This document shows positions 46,202 to 58,600 of a DNA stretch of 64,000 nt, piece after piece. The translations under genes and the position numbers were made by a program. The stretch is from Oasisia sp. SBJ-2009 (taxonomy: Eukaryota > Annelida > Polychaeta > Sabellida > Siboglinidae): positions 42,830,307 to 42,894,306 of the forward strand of contig OZ024862.1 in NCBI GenBank assembly GCA_964017155.1, written 5' to 3'. Every line of letters begins with the position of its first letter. The first letter of the stretch is position 1. Under the pieces are notes generated by a model. That model was not told the DNA's origin. It made no database searches and was given only the letters and a program-made list of their open reading frames with translations.

Positions 46202-46264
<63 letters not shown>
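46104..46264. repeat. (AT)n microsatellite
   Basis: Two long TA runs separated by a short stretch with TACATGTGTGTATA and ATATACATGTATA. Confidence 0.95.
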
Positions 46265-46267
<3 letters not shown>

Positions 46268-46595
46268 GTAACTAGCACCGGCTGCCAGGGATATATAGTA
46301 TACGTATTTATGTATGTAAAGTGTCTAAATATATTTGCTTAATATTGTTTTTTATATGTGTATATGAATTGCATCATTAAAGTCAGCATGACAATTACTG
46401 TTTTATTAGTTATTATGCATGCATTTGGTTTACAAATCAATGAAACTCCTTCACAACTTGACAAGATAGCGCTGATACATGTGTCTTATGTTAGTATGCA
46501 GGAAAGATAACAGGCTATTTATTTATAATAGGACGCTTATGTTTTTTCTGATGACAGAGGCTGAAGAAGACATCACTGCTGTGAGTTTGTGTGAC

Positions 46596-46598
<3 letters not shown>

Positions 46599-46660
<62 letters not shown>
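46599..46660 (+). repeat. (GA)n tract just upstream of the macrodomain gene start codon
   Basis: About 31 GA dinucleotides ending 16 nt before the ATG at 46677. It would lie in the 5' UTR or core promoter. GA tracts can bind GAGA-type factors in animals; that use here is inference. Confidence 0.9.
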
Positions 46661-46663
<3 letters not shown>

Positions 46664-46676
46664 TGACAGTGTGGAC

Positions 46677-49600
46677 ATGGCGGGAGGAGACACCACCTGT
46701 ACCTTTCTCGTTAAGGTAGATTCATTAAGGAACAGTTGTGAACTACACCTGTCTAATTCATTACACCTGTACTCTTCTTGTTCGGGTGTATAGGAACACC
46801 AGTAAACTACACCTGTCTAGATCATTGTCGACACCTGTACTCTTCCTGTTAACATTGATTCACTTATGAACACTTCAAAATTACACCTGTCAAGTTTTCC
46901 TGTATATTGCAATATTCGTGTGAGCTGCATTCTTCTCGTACAGGTAGATAATAAAAAACTACTAACTGGTGTCTGGTAGCAGGGTCGACAAATCTGTTTC
47001 CTTTTTCCTAAAACTGATTATTTTGTGGCAAAGTAATGGCAAAGTAAAGTTGAATGGCAGCTGTTAAGTGCAATGAACTCTTCTGTTCGCCAGGGCTTGA
47101 CAGCAGATATATCCCAAGATGCCCTGGAGCTGACCATTGAATATATGACAGATGTTGATGTCAAGAAAGTCACTTACAATGCTAAGAAGACTGAGGCCAC
47201 CGTGGAGTTGGACGACTTTATCAGATTTGATAGTAAGAAACCTTGCACCATTTCTGGCAAGAAAGTTAACATTGTTGCTGTTACCCCAAATCATAAGCCC
47301 AATTCTCAAGCAGAAACTCCTGAGGAGAGGCCTGTGGTCCCTATAGTTAGAGTTGTGCCAAAACCTAGGGTCTCTGCAGTTAGAGGTCAGGAGAAGCCCA
47401 CGATCTCTAAAGTTACAGCTGCAGAGAGCTCTGGAGATAGAGCTCAGGAGAAGCCCACGGTCTCTAAAGTTAGAGCTGCAGAGATTTCTGGAGATAGAGC
47501 TGGGAAGAAGTCCACAGCCCCTGTAGATAGAGCTCAGGAAAAGCCTGTTGTCTCTGGAAATAGAGCTGTGAATGTGGCTGTTGCTGCATGGCATTCTGAA
47601 GATGTTCCCAAGGAGACAACTGAGCTTGTCACAGTTGCTGCAGGGAAGCGTGACCTTCTGAAGATGTTGCTGCCAGATTTGCAAGCATTGCTCCCAAACT
47701 GTTCTTTGAAAATGGTCACAGAAGGACTTGAGGCGAAGGGACCTGCTGAGGCAGTGACACAGGCAAAGTTGCAGATATCTGAACAGGTGTTCAGATTTAA
47801 TAATAAAAGCCATACAATCGAAGGGAACAGTCAAAGGGTCAGACTGCTGCAGTCAGACAAAAGCCAGCAACAAGTGCAGGAGTTGTTCTCAAAAGCAGGA
47901 ATCCGGGCTGTGTTGTCTGTGAGAGACGACCAACTGTTGCTGACAGCCACAGATGATGAGCAGAAATCACAGGCATCCAGGATACTTGAGAGGAACATAC
48001 ACAGGAGTGAGATCCCAGTGGAGGACTTCCACCAAGAGTTCCTTCAGTCGGCTCAGTGGAAACAGTTCATAGATGACCTGGAACGCAACTACACTGTCAC
48101 TGTAGAAAAGGGGACATCTTCTGTTGTCATAGATGCCTTGGGGGACTGCTCTGAAGACCTTCTGAAACAAGTACATGACAAACTAGATGACAATGCCCAA
48201 CATAGCGATGACATCCATTTGACAGAAGAAGAGTGGGAACTGTTAAAGACTTACCATCAGACAGAGGTTGAAGATTTTGGACGCAGAAAGACAGGGTGAG
48301 TTTTGATGGTTGAGTGTTGATGGGTGATTTCTTAGGTTCTTAGGTGTTTTTCTCCAAACAGTCCAAACTTGGGCTAACGCAGGAGTTCTCTAGAATTAGT
48401 GAGTCCACTACAGGTTACACATTTACCCCCTGTGTGGGATCTTTTACTTCCTCTGGCATAGACACCAGATAGAAGGGACTACCAGCTTTTAGTGTCTCTT
48501 CCGAAAGACACAGGCAAATGTGGGTAAACAAAATTGCCAAAGCTTCGAAACGGCAGTAGGCGGGATTGAACCACCGTCCCCTTTATTGATAGTCCGGCGC
48601 TCTACCGCACGACCACCGCTCCCTCACAGGTGAGTGTTGATGGTTGAATGCTGATGATTGAGTGTGGATGGTTGAGTGTGGATAGTTGAGTGTTGACAGA
48701 TGAATGCTGATGGTTGAGTGTTGTTGAGTAAGAAGTGATAGCATATTATGTTCTATGGTTGAGTAGTGATCGTTGAGAGGTGATGAGTGAGAGGTGATGG
48801 TTGAATGGTGATGGTTGAGAGGTGATGGTTGAATGGTGATGGTTGAGAGGTGATGAGTGAGAGGTGATGGTTGAATGGTGATGGTTGAGAGGTAATGGTT
48901 GAATGGTGATGGTTGAGAGGCGATGGTTGAATGGTGATGGTTGAGAGGTGATGAGTGAGAGGTGATGGTTGAATGGTGATGGTTGAGAGGTGATGGTTGA
49001 ATGGTGATGGTTGAATGGTGATGGTTGAGGGGTTATGGTTGAATGGTGATGGTTGAGAGGTGGTGAGTGAGAGGTGATAGTTGAATGGTAATTGTTGAGA
49101 GGTGATGGTTAAGAGGTGATGGTTGAGAGGTGATGGTGAAGTGATAATGGTTGAGTAATCTGACGTATGTTTACTGAGACTGTTACATACTGTGCTGACA
49201 GTGTCCAGGTGACTTTGACAACATCACCCAACGGGAAAAGAATCATCCAAGTGACTGGCAATGGCAAGTTACTGCAAGGTGTGAAAGCAGAGCTGAAACA
49301 ATTTGTGGAAAGGATCGGTCAAAAGACAGTCAAATTCAGCATTCCTGGTAAGCATTAAGTACAACTGCTGAAGTCTAAGGTTTGTAGAGTTGGAACTGGT
49401 CTATGGATACATAGTTGTCAATATACAAGACATAAGAAGTTTTATTTAATGTCAGTTCATATGTGGAATTGCATAACATTTGGTCATCGAAGCTATTTTC
49501 CAATACACAGTTGTAACACAGTGGGACATAAATACTTGTAAAATACTTGTAAAATGAGAAGAATAAAAGAACTATATAATGCGTGTATACAATAAATTCA

Positions 49601-52600
49601 TGTTTATAAAATGTGCCATGGCAATAGACATTTTAGCCATTTACCTCAGATAGAACAGTTGAACGAAGGACCATCCCATCTCCAGGTCCGTCTGCAGAAC
49701 TCGCTGTAGCTAGTACTCACATTTTCCTAGTTCATTTGACAGACTGCACGAAGGATTTATGTCCATATTTGGATGTGTTTATCTTTAGGGATGAATTAAT
49801 TCATAATCATTGTAAAGCAAAACCTGTATTTTTAAAGTGTATTGGAGCTGGCTGCAAAAAGGCCAGAGTAAAGAGCAGTATGAAAGATTTAAAAATTGCA
49901 AGTTTGCCTTGTCAATATTGGAGATTGTCAAGATGTTTTAAGACTGCTAGCTGTCTAGTTGCCTTTTTTTGCAAATGATAGTGATGTATTTGTTATGTGT
50001 TAGTGAATGATCAATCTCAATGCCGAGAAGGACAAAAGTCTTCACAGTGGATGGCAGTATTTTCAAAAATAAAATCTGTGATATCCCTGCATTCCCTCAT
50101 GCCAAAGCTGAATGCTTGGTTTGAGTTTTTTCTGTTACCATTGGCAGAAGAATCGAAACTCTTTGTCATTTGTCCAAATATTTAGAAAAAAAAAAAAAAA
50201 CGTGAACAGCGGCCGTCATTGTGCTACAAACATTGTCAATTGAATGAGAGGGAAGCAAGTAATACATGTCCTGTTTTTGTAAATGTAAAACCCTTTCCTT
50301 ACACATTACTCTGGCTATATTTTATTAACAGTTTTACACAAAATAACATTTTCCAATGATTTTGCTCGTTAGGTCTGTCGAAGCACATGTCTGAAGGTTC
50401 AGTGGTCTTGAGTGGCATTCAGACCCAGTGTAAAAGTGTCATCAAGGTGACGTCAGATGATGCAGAGGAGGTAAACGCAGAGGTGGAGGAAGATGAAGAG
50501 AAGGAGGAAGATGCGTGGGCAACGAGTGCAGCAGGAACCAACAGTGATGCGGAGGAGGAAGACGGCGATATGGACAGTGAACAGAAAACGTAAAAACATT
50601 TGTAATTTATGTCAGTTAAGTGTGGAAGAGAACAATACTTACAGGCTTCGATTGATATAGACATATCTTTAATGAGTTTCCAACATTACACAATCGGTGA
50701 TAGACAATCTTTTATGTGATAATTGTGAAAATACCATCAATTGGAAACAAGAGCATTTGTTTTGATTCTTTGTGATATCTGGAAATTGTGACATTGATTT
50801 GAGATAAGTGGACAACGTTTGCACAACGTTGACAATTTCATGTAACTGGACTTGACACTAACACCAGCAATTATAAAAGTATGTACATGTGTCAAATGCA
50901 TATAATATCTCAAATGTGTAAATTAAATAAAAAACAATGCAGTATATAAAAACAACATTTCACCACAGTTTCTAACGCTCAAATATGCAAATGACTGAGC
51001 GACATTTTAACATCAACAACGTAACCAGAATGAATACGTAATGAATATCTATGCTGTAAAATGTCAGGTGATGACTCGATTAAATCAACAATATGGGCTT
51101 CTGGGAATATGAAACAGACATCTGTTTCTTCAACCATTCAGGGCCTCCAATGTGACTCTGGAAGTGAAGGAAGGGGACCTTGCAACATTCCAGGTACTTA
51201 AGACCTAATCTGTTCACTTTAGCCACAATTTCCATTGACAGTATTAATGGGGTTCCTGTTGTTGTTATAACGGCTCCATTTCACATCTGTGAATTCCTGT
51301 TGGTGTCACCATGTGTCCATTTCTAAGCTGTGAGTTCCTGTTTGTGTCACCATATCTTTGTGTGTCATCTGTGAATTCATGTTGGTGTAATTATGTCTTA
51401 AACTTTCATCTGTGAGTTCCTGTTGGTGTAACCATGTATTCATGTGTCATCTGTGAGTTCCTGTTAGTACGTGTCACCATGTATTCATGGTCACCTGTGA
51501 GTTCCTGTCAGTGTCAACTTGTCTTTATTTCTCATCTGTGAGTTCCAGTCAGTGTCAGCATGTCTCATGTTGCATCTGAGTGTTTCTGTTGGTGTCTGTC
51601 ATCATGTCTTCACGTCTCGTCTGTGAGTTCTTACTTGCTTTGACTATGACAGAGAGTGTGTATATGAATAAGCTGACTTTGGAACCTTGTAATTTACTCT
51701 CCCCCCAGGTGCCTCCTTCTGTGTTCATTATTCCTCTGGAAACTGTCCCAACAGCTGCCCTTTTTTAAATGCCTCATGTGCGGGTATATAAAAGCTATTT
51801 ATTAGTATGGTAATTAGAGTAAAATAAATCAATTTAAACGTAGCGTTTTAATGTAAAACTGAAGAAGATGCCTCCTGCTAATTTCCGAGACTGTTCCCAC
51901 AGGCCGATGTGTTGGTGAATACTCCAGCAGGAAAGAACCAGGACCTCACCAAGTGTGGCGTTATTTGTGCAGCAATGTGTAAAGTTGGCGGCTCAGAAGT
52001 GCAGAGGGTAAGCAGAGCACTTTAATAAACATACAGTGTATATTTGACTTATATGCACAATAAATAGATTTAATTCAACAAGAAAAAATAAAGGTGTCTG
52101 GTGTCTTTTGTAAGAGAAATATAATTTAAATAGAAACACCTGGTTGGTTGATCAAGTTGAGTCTTATGCCCGCACACGCCAACCGACTAATGCTGACTTC
52201 AGTTGGCAGTCAGCGTAAAGAAGCAGTTGGTGCTAAACGCCAGTTAGTTACGCCAACTAGCACCAACTTATGCCCGCACACACCAATCAACTAGCGCCTA
52301 CCGTTGCCGTTAGCGTGATCTTCAAATCCACTATAAATAATGCATTTTCCCCTTCAGCGTTTACTTGACAATTTATACAAGAGAATTCTGCATTTGTTCC
52401 AAAAGGCTGATGATTTTGGGTTGGCTGTTGCATAAAAATTATTCCAATATCATGGCTGGCTGCTGCCTCATTGACTACAGAAACAATACAGGGATGTCCA
52501 CATACAGTGGCAGAAGGGGAGTCAGGGGCATACATAAATTTAATCTAAGAATTGTGTAAAAATACCAATTTCATACTAATTTGATGTGCCAGTGCTATGA

Positions 52601-55600
52601 AGCAGTAAATATGATGATGATGTCCTGTTATTGGTTTGTGTGACGGTGCTGTGGAGCAGCACATATGATATTGACCTGTCACTTTGTGTGTGATTCAGTG
52701 CTAAGAAGCAGTGAACATAATATTGACCTGTCATTGGCTTGTTTTTGCCAGCGCTGTGAAGAAGTATTATGGCATTGACCTGTCATTCTTTTGTGTCTCA
52801 GCAATATGAATCAGCCGTCTTTGACAGGGGTGAAGTGACAGTGACTCAGACATGTGGCAACTTGAAATGTCAACACCTTTTCCACTTGCGGATACACAGA
52901 TTGAAACCCTATACGTACCAGGTAATCACATCGTGTATGCTTTGATAAATAGTGAGCCATTACACATCATGTTAATGTCATCACCATCATATGGTGCAGC
53001 CATAATGTCACGTGGCGAAGTAGGCCTCTGCATACTGTTTCTAGATCTGTCTGTCTTGTGAAGTTATCTGCCAGATGGTAGCCTTCCTATACAACTTACC
53101 AGATCTGTAACAAGTACATTTGTTTTGTACTTGAATAACTCTAGAAAAAACTACTCAAGTAAAAGTACTTCTAGTAAAATGTACTTGAAGTATAAGTAAA
53201 AAGTAAACCCTTGTACTTAAGTAACATACTTCAGTGTCTTTAAAAAGGACAGGCATAATGGCTACAGAGGTGTCCTCGAAGCAAACAAGAAAACCCTCAT
53301 GTGTCATGAAATCAAACCAGCTTCCACCACTGAGACTGTCACTGTCCAGATACAGGTGGAGAATAGACCTGTTAAGTTTCTGAAATTCCAAAACTGGAGA
53401 TTTGTGCGTAAAATCGAACTAATCAAATATCGATGATACTGCGCAGCGGTAGATTGCAAAATTCACACAAAACACGCGTATGCAAACAACATTTTATTAA
53501 AAAATTATATACAAGTACAACATGCAATAATACCACAACCATCATATAAATTATGTACACACAACCCAAAGCATTACATAAATAAATGTGAACACCAACA
53601 TTAATCATCACAACATTAACATCGGGAATGATAAGCACCTCACTCATGGGAAGGGTGGGGCTTAACATAGTCCCATGTCGCTGATTTTGTGGACTTCAGC
53701 AGTTCAGCTGAAGGCTGAAATTGATAGCAGTTATCCTCTATGTTTATTTGGCAACTTAGCAGGGCACATAATGTGTCCTGGCCAAGATCGGACCTGCTGT
53801 CCGTATCGATTTTTTTAACCATAGAAAACACCCTTTCGCTGTCTGCTTTGCTGTTTCACCACTTTCGTAAAGTGGTCCGCTAGCGAAAATGACAAATTGT
53901 GTTCGGCAACCATATTCGCGAATAACGTCTCGGCAACAATTACCCGTCTTGTGGTGTTTTGGTCCTTCGGATTGACGAAGAACGACGTGACTGGGTTGCT
54001 TCGTGAAGCTCGCTCAAGCTGCTGGTGTTGCGATGTAATGTGTTGCCGCGTGGCGAATCGCATCCTATTTTCCTCCTGCAGCAACGCTAAAGTGTGAGTT
54101 GCACACGCGGCAATACGCATGTGACAACCCTCTGTCACTTCGGCTGATCCAGTGCAGATCGCCGACCCACGCCTGGATGAACTTGGATGCATATTTCTTC
54201 TTTGAGGTCGAACGAGATGATGGCTTCGAATTCGACTTCGCTGGCGCCATACTGCATATTGATGAGTGCCAAGCATCGGCTCGTGGGACTTGCTTAAGTA
54301 CGTCAAGAATTCAAACGCTATGATAGAGCAGTTACGATTGGCTGTTTCGCGGCCACGTGATTGTTTCCATCCAATTAAAATGCCTGTTACGCTCGTTGGT
54401 TGTATTGGTGAAAAATAAAGCGCAATTTGTAACTGAAATAGATTAGCGATCTGGGGCGCTTCTACTACGTAGTACGATGTAAATCGCAGATATATTTATT
54501 AATAAAAAGAACTGGGATATGGGAGGTTACAAAAATTCGAATCTGGAGGAATAATTATAAACTGGAGATTTCGTCTCACGCGCGGGAGGGCAGGAGATGG
54601 GTACAAAAAGTGGGAGGCTCCCGCGTAAAGCGGCAGACTTAACAGGTCTGGTGGAGAAGAGGAATTATAATCTCATAGTATACCTTCCCTGTATCGACCA
54701 CCAGCGAAACTAAGATGACTGACTTGATGAAGACCCTAGATACTAGCTCTCCCAAAGAAAATAACATCATCTGGATCAGAGGCGATCTGAAGATTCCTGA
54801 AAGATCACCGTAAACCCAGGACTGGGTGACCACGTCATCATCCTTATAGCACCTTATAGACAGTTGCCTGAAAGCACCGAAGGTGAAGCTAGCCCCAAGA
54901 ACTATTAGCATCTGGAAGAAGGCCAACAGCGAAGCCTAAGTGAAGACACCAAGTCTTTTACTTCCAGTCTGCTTCTGTCAGATAATGGTGAAACCTCGGA
55001 TCGGATCAGTAACAACCTACAACGAACATCCAGATTAAACAACCGGCCAACGAAGAAGGCAAAGAGCACAATAAAGAAGAAAGGCTGGGACAGATATAAC
55101 CACCTCAAACGTGAAACAAGGAGAGCAAGCAGACAGGCGTATCAGCAGTACACAAATAAAATAATCAGTGAAGTCACCACAAAAAACCTATGGCGATTGA
55201 TAAAGAGAAAGAAATGTGAACCCGTTCGAGTGGCGCCGCCTAAAAAAAAATGGACTAACTAGAAATGACAGCAAGATGAAAGCAAACATACTAAATGAAC
55301 ACTTCTGCTCAGTCTTTACCACTGAAGACATCAACAACTTGCCTGACCCAGAACCCAGTCCATATCCAGCGATGCCAGAGATCCCTGTCAGCAACATCCG
55401 GGTCTTGAAACTTCTGAAAAAACTCAACCCACGAAAAGGGGATATTGTCTGGACCAGATGCTTTTAGTGGGTTGAGGAAGCCACAAGAATGTGAAGAAGA
55501 CACCAAGTTCAGGCTCAGCGACAGGCCCCAGATTGCAATTACCTCACTGGCTTCATCAAGTAACAAAAGAAATCCTGCAAGTCCAAGAAATTTAACACAT

Positions 55601-58600
55601 CTGTCTCTGCTTACTTGTTATTTCTATTTGTTGTTCCCTCTGACATTTGTAAATAAATCTATGCTGACAGCAAACAGTGCAGCACGTGGTTCTGACACAC
55701 ATCATTCGTGGAACTGTTTAGGAGCTTTGCACATTTAACAAAGAAATGTTGAGTAGTTTGTTACATTTAGAAAAAGTACACACATTTGTATGTTATTATA
55801 GGTAAAAGTACTTCCAAAAAAGTACTTCATTACTCAAGAAAAGTAAACTTTTCTACTTAAGTAAAGTAACGAAGTAAATGTAATTTATTACATTATGGCT
55901 CTGCAACTTACTAAATAAATGTCTTCGACATGCTACCTTCTCCTGCTTTAAGTATCGTGATGTTTACATTGTTGTTGCCTGATGCTGTCCCATTCTTCAT
56001 ATCTCTTAGCATTGCTTCCAGCTCCTATAGTGTTATATCGAATCCAGGACAATTCCCCACTCGGACAGTTCCCCACTGGACAATTCCCCACTGGACAATA
56101 ACCCACTTGGACAATTCCCCACTCCATAATGACAAATTTGGACAATTCCCCACTCTTAATTTTTTATAAGTGTCTTTTACTCGGTAATCCTGATACTGTG
56201 AAGCGTTCTCTCAGACGGGAACGTGTCAAGACTATGCCCAAGAACCCTGCTTCGCTTCGTGGTCTCACACTTGATGAGGAGTGGACAATCACTAGTGACC
56301 AGGAACAGTTCCTCATCCACGACAGTGGAGTTGATTCCTCTGATAGGATGGATGTTAGTGTTTGCTACTGACAATGCCCTGCGTCACCTCGCTAGTTCTG
56401 GCTCCTGACATATGGACGGAACATTCAATGTTGCACCACTACTGTTCACTCAGCTGTATGTGATCCGCGTACCGTTAGGAGAGTCGGCTGTCACCTGTGT
56501 GTATGCATTCCTGCTGAACAAGCATCAGTCCACCTACGAGGAACTGTTCACTGCCATACTAAACACATGTTCAGAGCTCCGTTTCCAGGCTGATCCAACA
56601 ACCATTACCCTTGACTTCGAGCAAGCTGTGATTAATGCTGTGACGTCATCCTTCGGACCCCAAGTCAACGTACATGGCTGCTTCTATCACCTAACACAGG
56701 CCACATGGAGGAAGATCCAGACTCTTGGTCTTGTACAGCGATATAGAGAAGAGGATGACGTGAAACTCTTCTGAGGTATGCTAGATGGACTCGCCTTTTT
56801 ACCAGTGGATGATGTTCCTGAGGGTATGACATACCTACGGGAGCCCACACCAGAAGGACTTGAACCTCTCCTGGACTACTTTAACAACACCTATGTGTCC
56901 GGAGCCTTCCGTCGTATTCAGCCCCCACAACATCCAGATGGATCCATCCCTCCACTTAGGATGCGTCTCATGCCTTCTATGTACCCACCACCCATATGGA
57001 ACGTCAATTCCATTACTCTTGAAGGGGGATCAAGAACCAACAACATATGCGAGGGATGGAACAACGCCTTTGCAAAGCTAGTTGGACATGCACTCCCTAC
57101 CATCTGGTGAGCCATTGATAGCATACGGAAAGACCAGGCCCAAGTTGCCACTGCCCTACTACGTGACCTGCTTGGTGAGACACCAGCAAAGCGTGCAAGA
57201 CGCCACATCCACAAACTCCAGTCAAAGCTGCACAAACTGTGCACTGACAGGCGTGACAACAGCAAGACTGTCCCAGACGTACTTAAGGGCATTGGCCATT
57301 GTGTAAGATTTAAGTAAATCAAGCAGTTTTATATGTCAATACTTACGAAAATTATTGTTGAATAAAGTTTAATAAAACATACGAATTCTGTTCTAAGTGT
57401 GGCATCGTATAATTTTTATTTTGTCAATACTAATGTGTGGAGTGGGGAATTGTCCGAGTGGGGAATTGTCTGTGTGGGGAATTGTCCGAGTGGGGAATTG
57501 TCCATTGGGGAATTGTCCTAGTGGGGAATTGTCCAGTGGGGAATTGTGCGTTTACCTGTTATATCGGGTCCCTCTTTTTGGTTGGTGTGAATTACATTAC
57601 CATGCGCATTATGTCATAACTCGGTGTAAAATGTGGCTATTCATTCTATGATATTGTCATAATCATAGTTTTCTTTACCCTGCTTGCTAGTGTAATCAGT
57701 CTGTCTTGGTCTAGGCCAGCAATTCTTAATCCTCACTGGTCATGATCGAAATATTTGTCGCAAGACTTGTTTGGTGACCCACGCCTTCAAGAAGTATGTT
57801 AAGTGACATTATAATGATACAAAATAGCCATATCTATCATTTAGTGGCTTAGTTTTGCGAACGTCACAACAGTTTATATTTTCTTCTGAGTATGATGTCG
57901 TTAATGCATATATTTGTTTGTAGTGCCTTGTTATGCCACTCTGGGACTGATGCTTTTTATATGAACTATATTGTTTTTCACTTTTTTGTCTGTGTGAAAG
58001 CCTACTCCTAACTTGGGCGCAGTTTGCCCTAAGATGGTGCAGTAGATGGTCGCTTTGTGAGATGGTGAAACAGTCCTCTTTTCATCTCAGTTATCTGATT
58101 CTGATCACATTCCTTACCAATCTAGTTTCACTTCTTCCAATTGTTGTGTCTGTTCCTCTCCTAGTAGTGTTCTGACATTATGTGTCAAGATTTGTAGTCA
58201 TGTAGCAGTTGCATTATGGCTGAACAGATTATTATTACTTTTCCACCAGTAATTGATGATGAAACTGTTATGCCAGTTGTCTGTTGTGATGTTGATGCCC
58301 GTCTTCCTCTTTGCCCTGCTGGAGCAAGAGTATCATGGGGCCCACTGGGGTGTTTGCGTCTTCCAGTGCACCAAGCACAAACTTGTCTTCTTTACTCTTC
58401 TGGATAAATGACATTACTTCTTGAAAGAAGCCATTATTATAACAGCCAATCTTAGTAGGATGGCATCTTACGTGCCTTAATTGTGTCAGTCAGTGCCACT
58501 CAAACATTGAGAAGTTTCATCCTGGATCTCATCAGAACAACTGGTAATAAGTGACGTAGCATGCATGGATTTGCCATAGCTAGCGAAATGAAGCGAACGA

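Larger units (their letters stand above)
53238..55570 (+). mobile_element. Jockey/CR1-like LINE fragment nested in hAT-A and split by hAT-B
   Basis: Before the split: NGYRGVLEANKKTLMCHEIK and ETVTVQIQVE (endonuclease). After it, with frameshifts: NYNLIVYLPC, GWDRYNHLKRETRRASRQAY, LWRLIKRKKCEPVRV, NILNEHFCSVFT and LKLLKKLNPRK (pre-RT to RT start). At 55437 the sense reading stops. The next expected residues, KASGPDNIP, are read on the minus strand at about 55440-55470, then LLDEASEVIA further on, also minus. The 3' end is thus locally inverted. Confidence 0.75.
53100..55903. mobile_element. Outer hAT-like element (hAT-A) with 8-bp target duplication
   Basis: Starts CAGATCTGTAACAAGTACAT and ends with the complement of CAGAGCCATAATG. 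Subterminal regions on both sides are full of AAGTACTT/ACTTAAGTA words. CAACTTAC flanks both sides (53092-53099 and 55904-55911), the 8-bp duplication expected for hAT. Its interior holds a LINE fragment that itself contains hAT-B. No transposase of its own is recognisable; 55590-55740 is unassigned interior. Confidence 0.85.

Noticed and set aside
46545..46585. A 23-nt exon (ACAG|AGGCTGAAGAAGACATC...|GTGAGT) upstream of the macrodomain gene
   Set aside because: Splice-like ends are present, but the ATG at 46677 gives a complete RRM start and no frame links the two convincingly.
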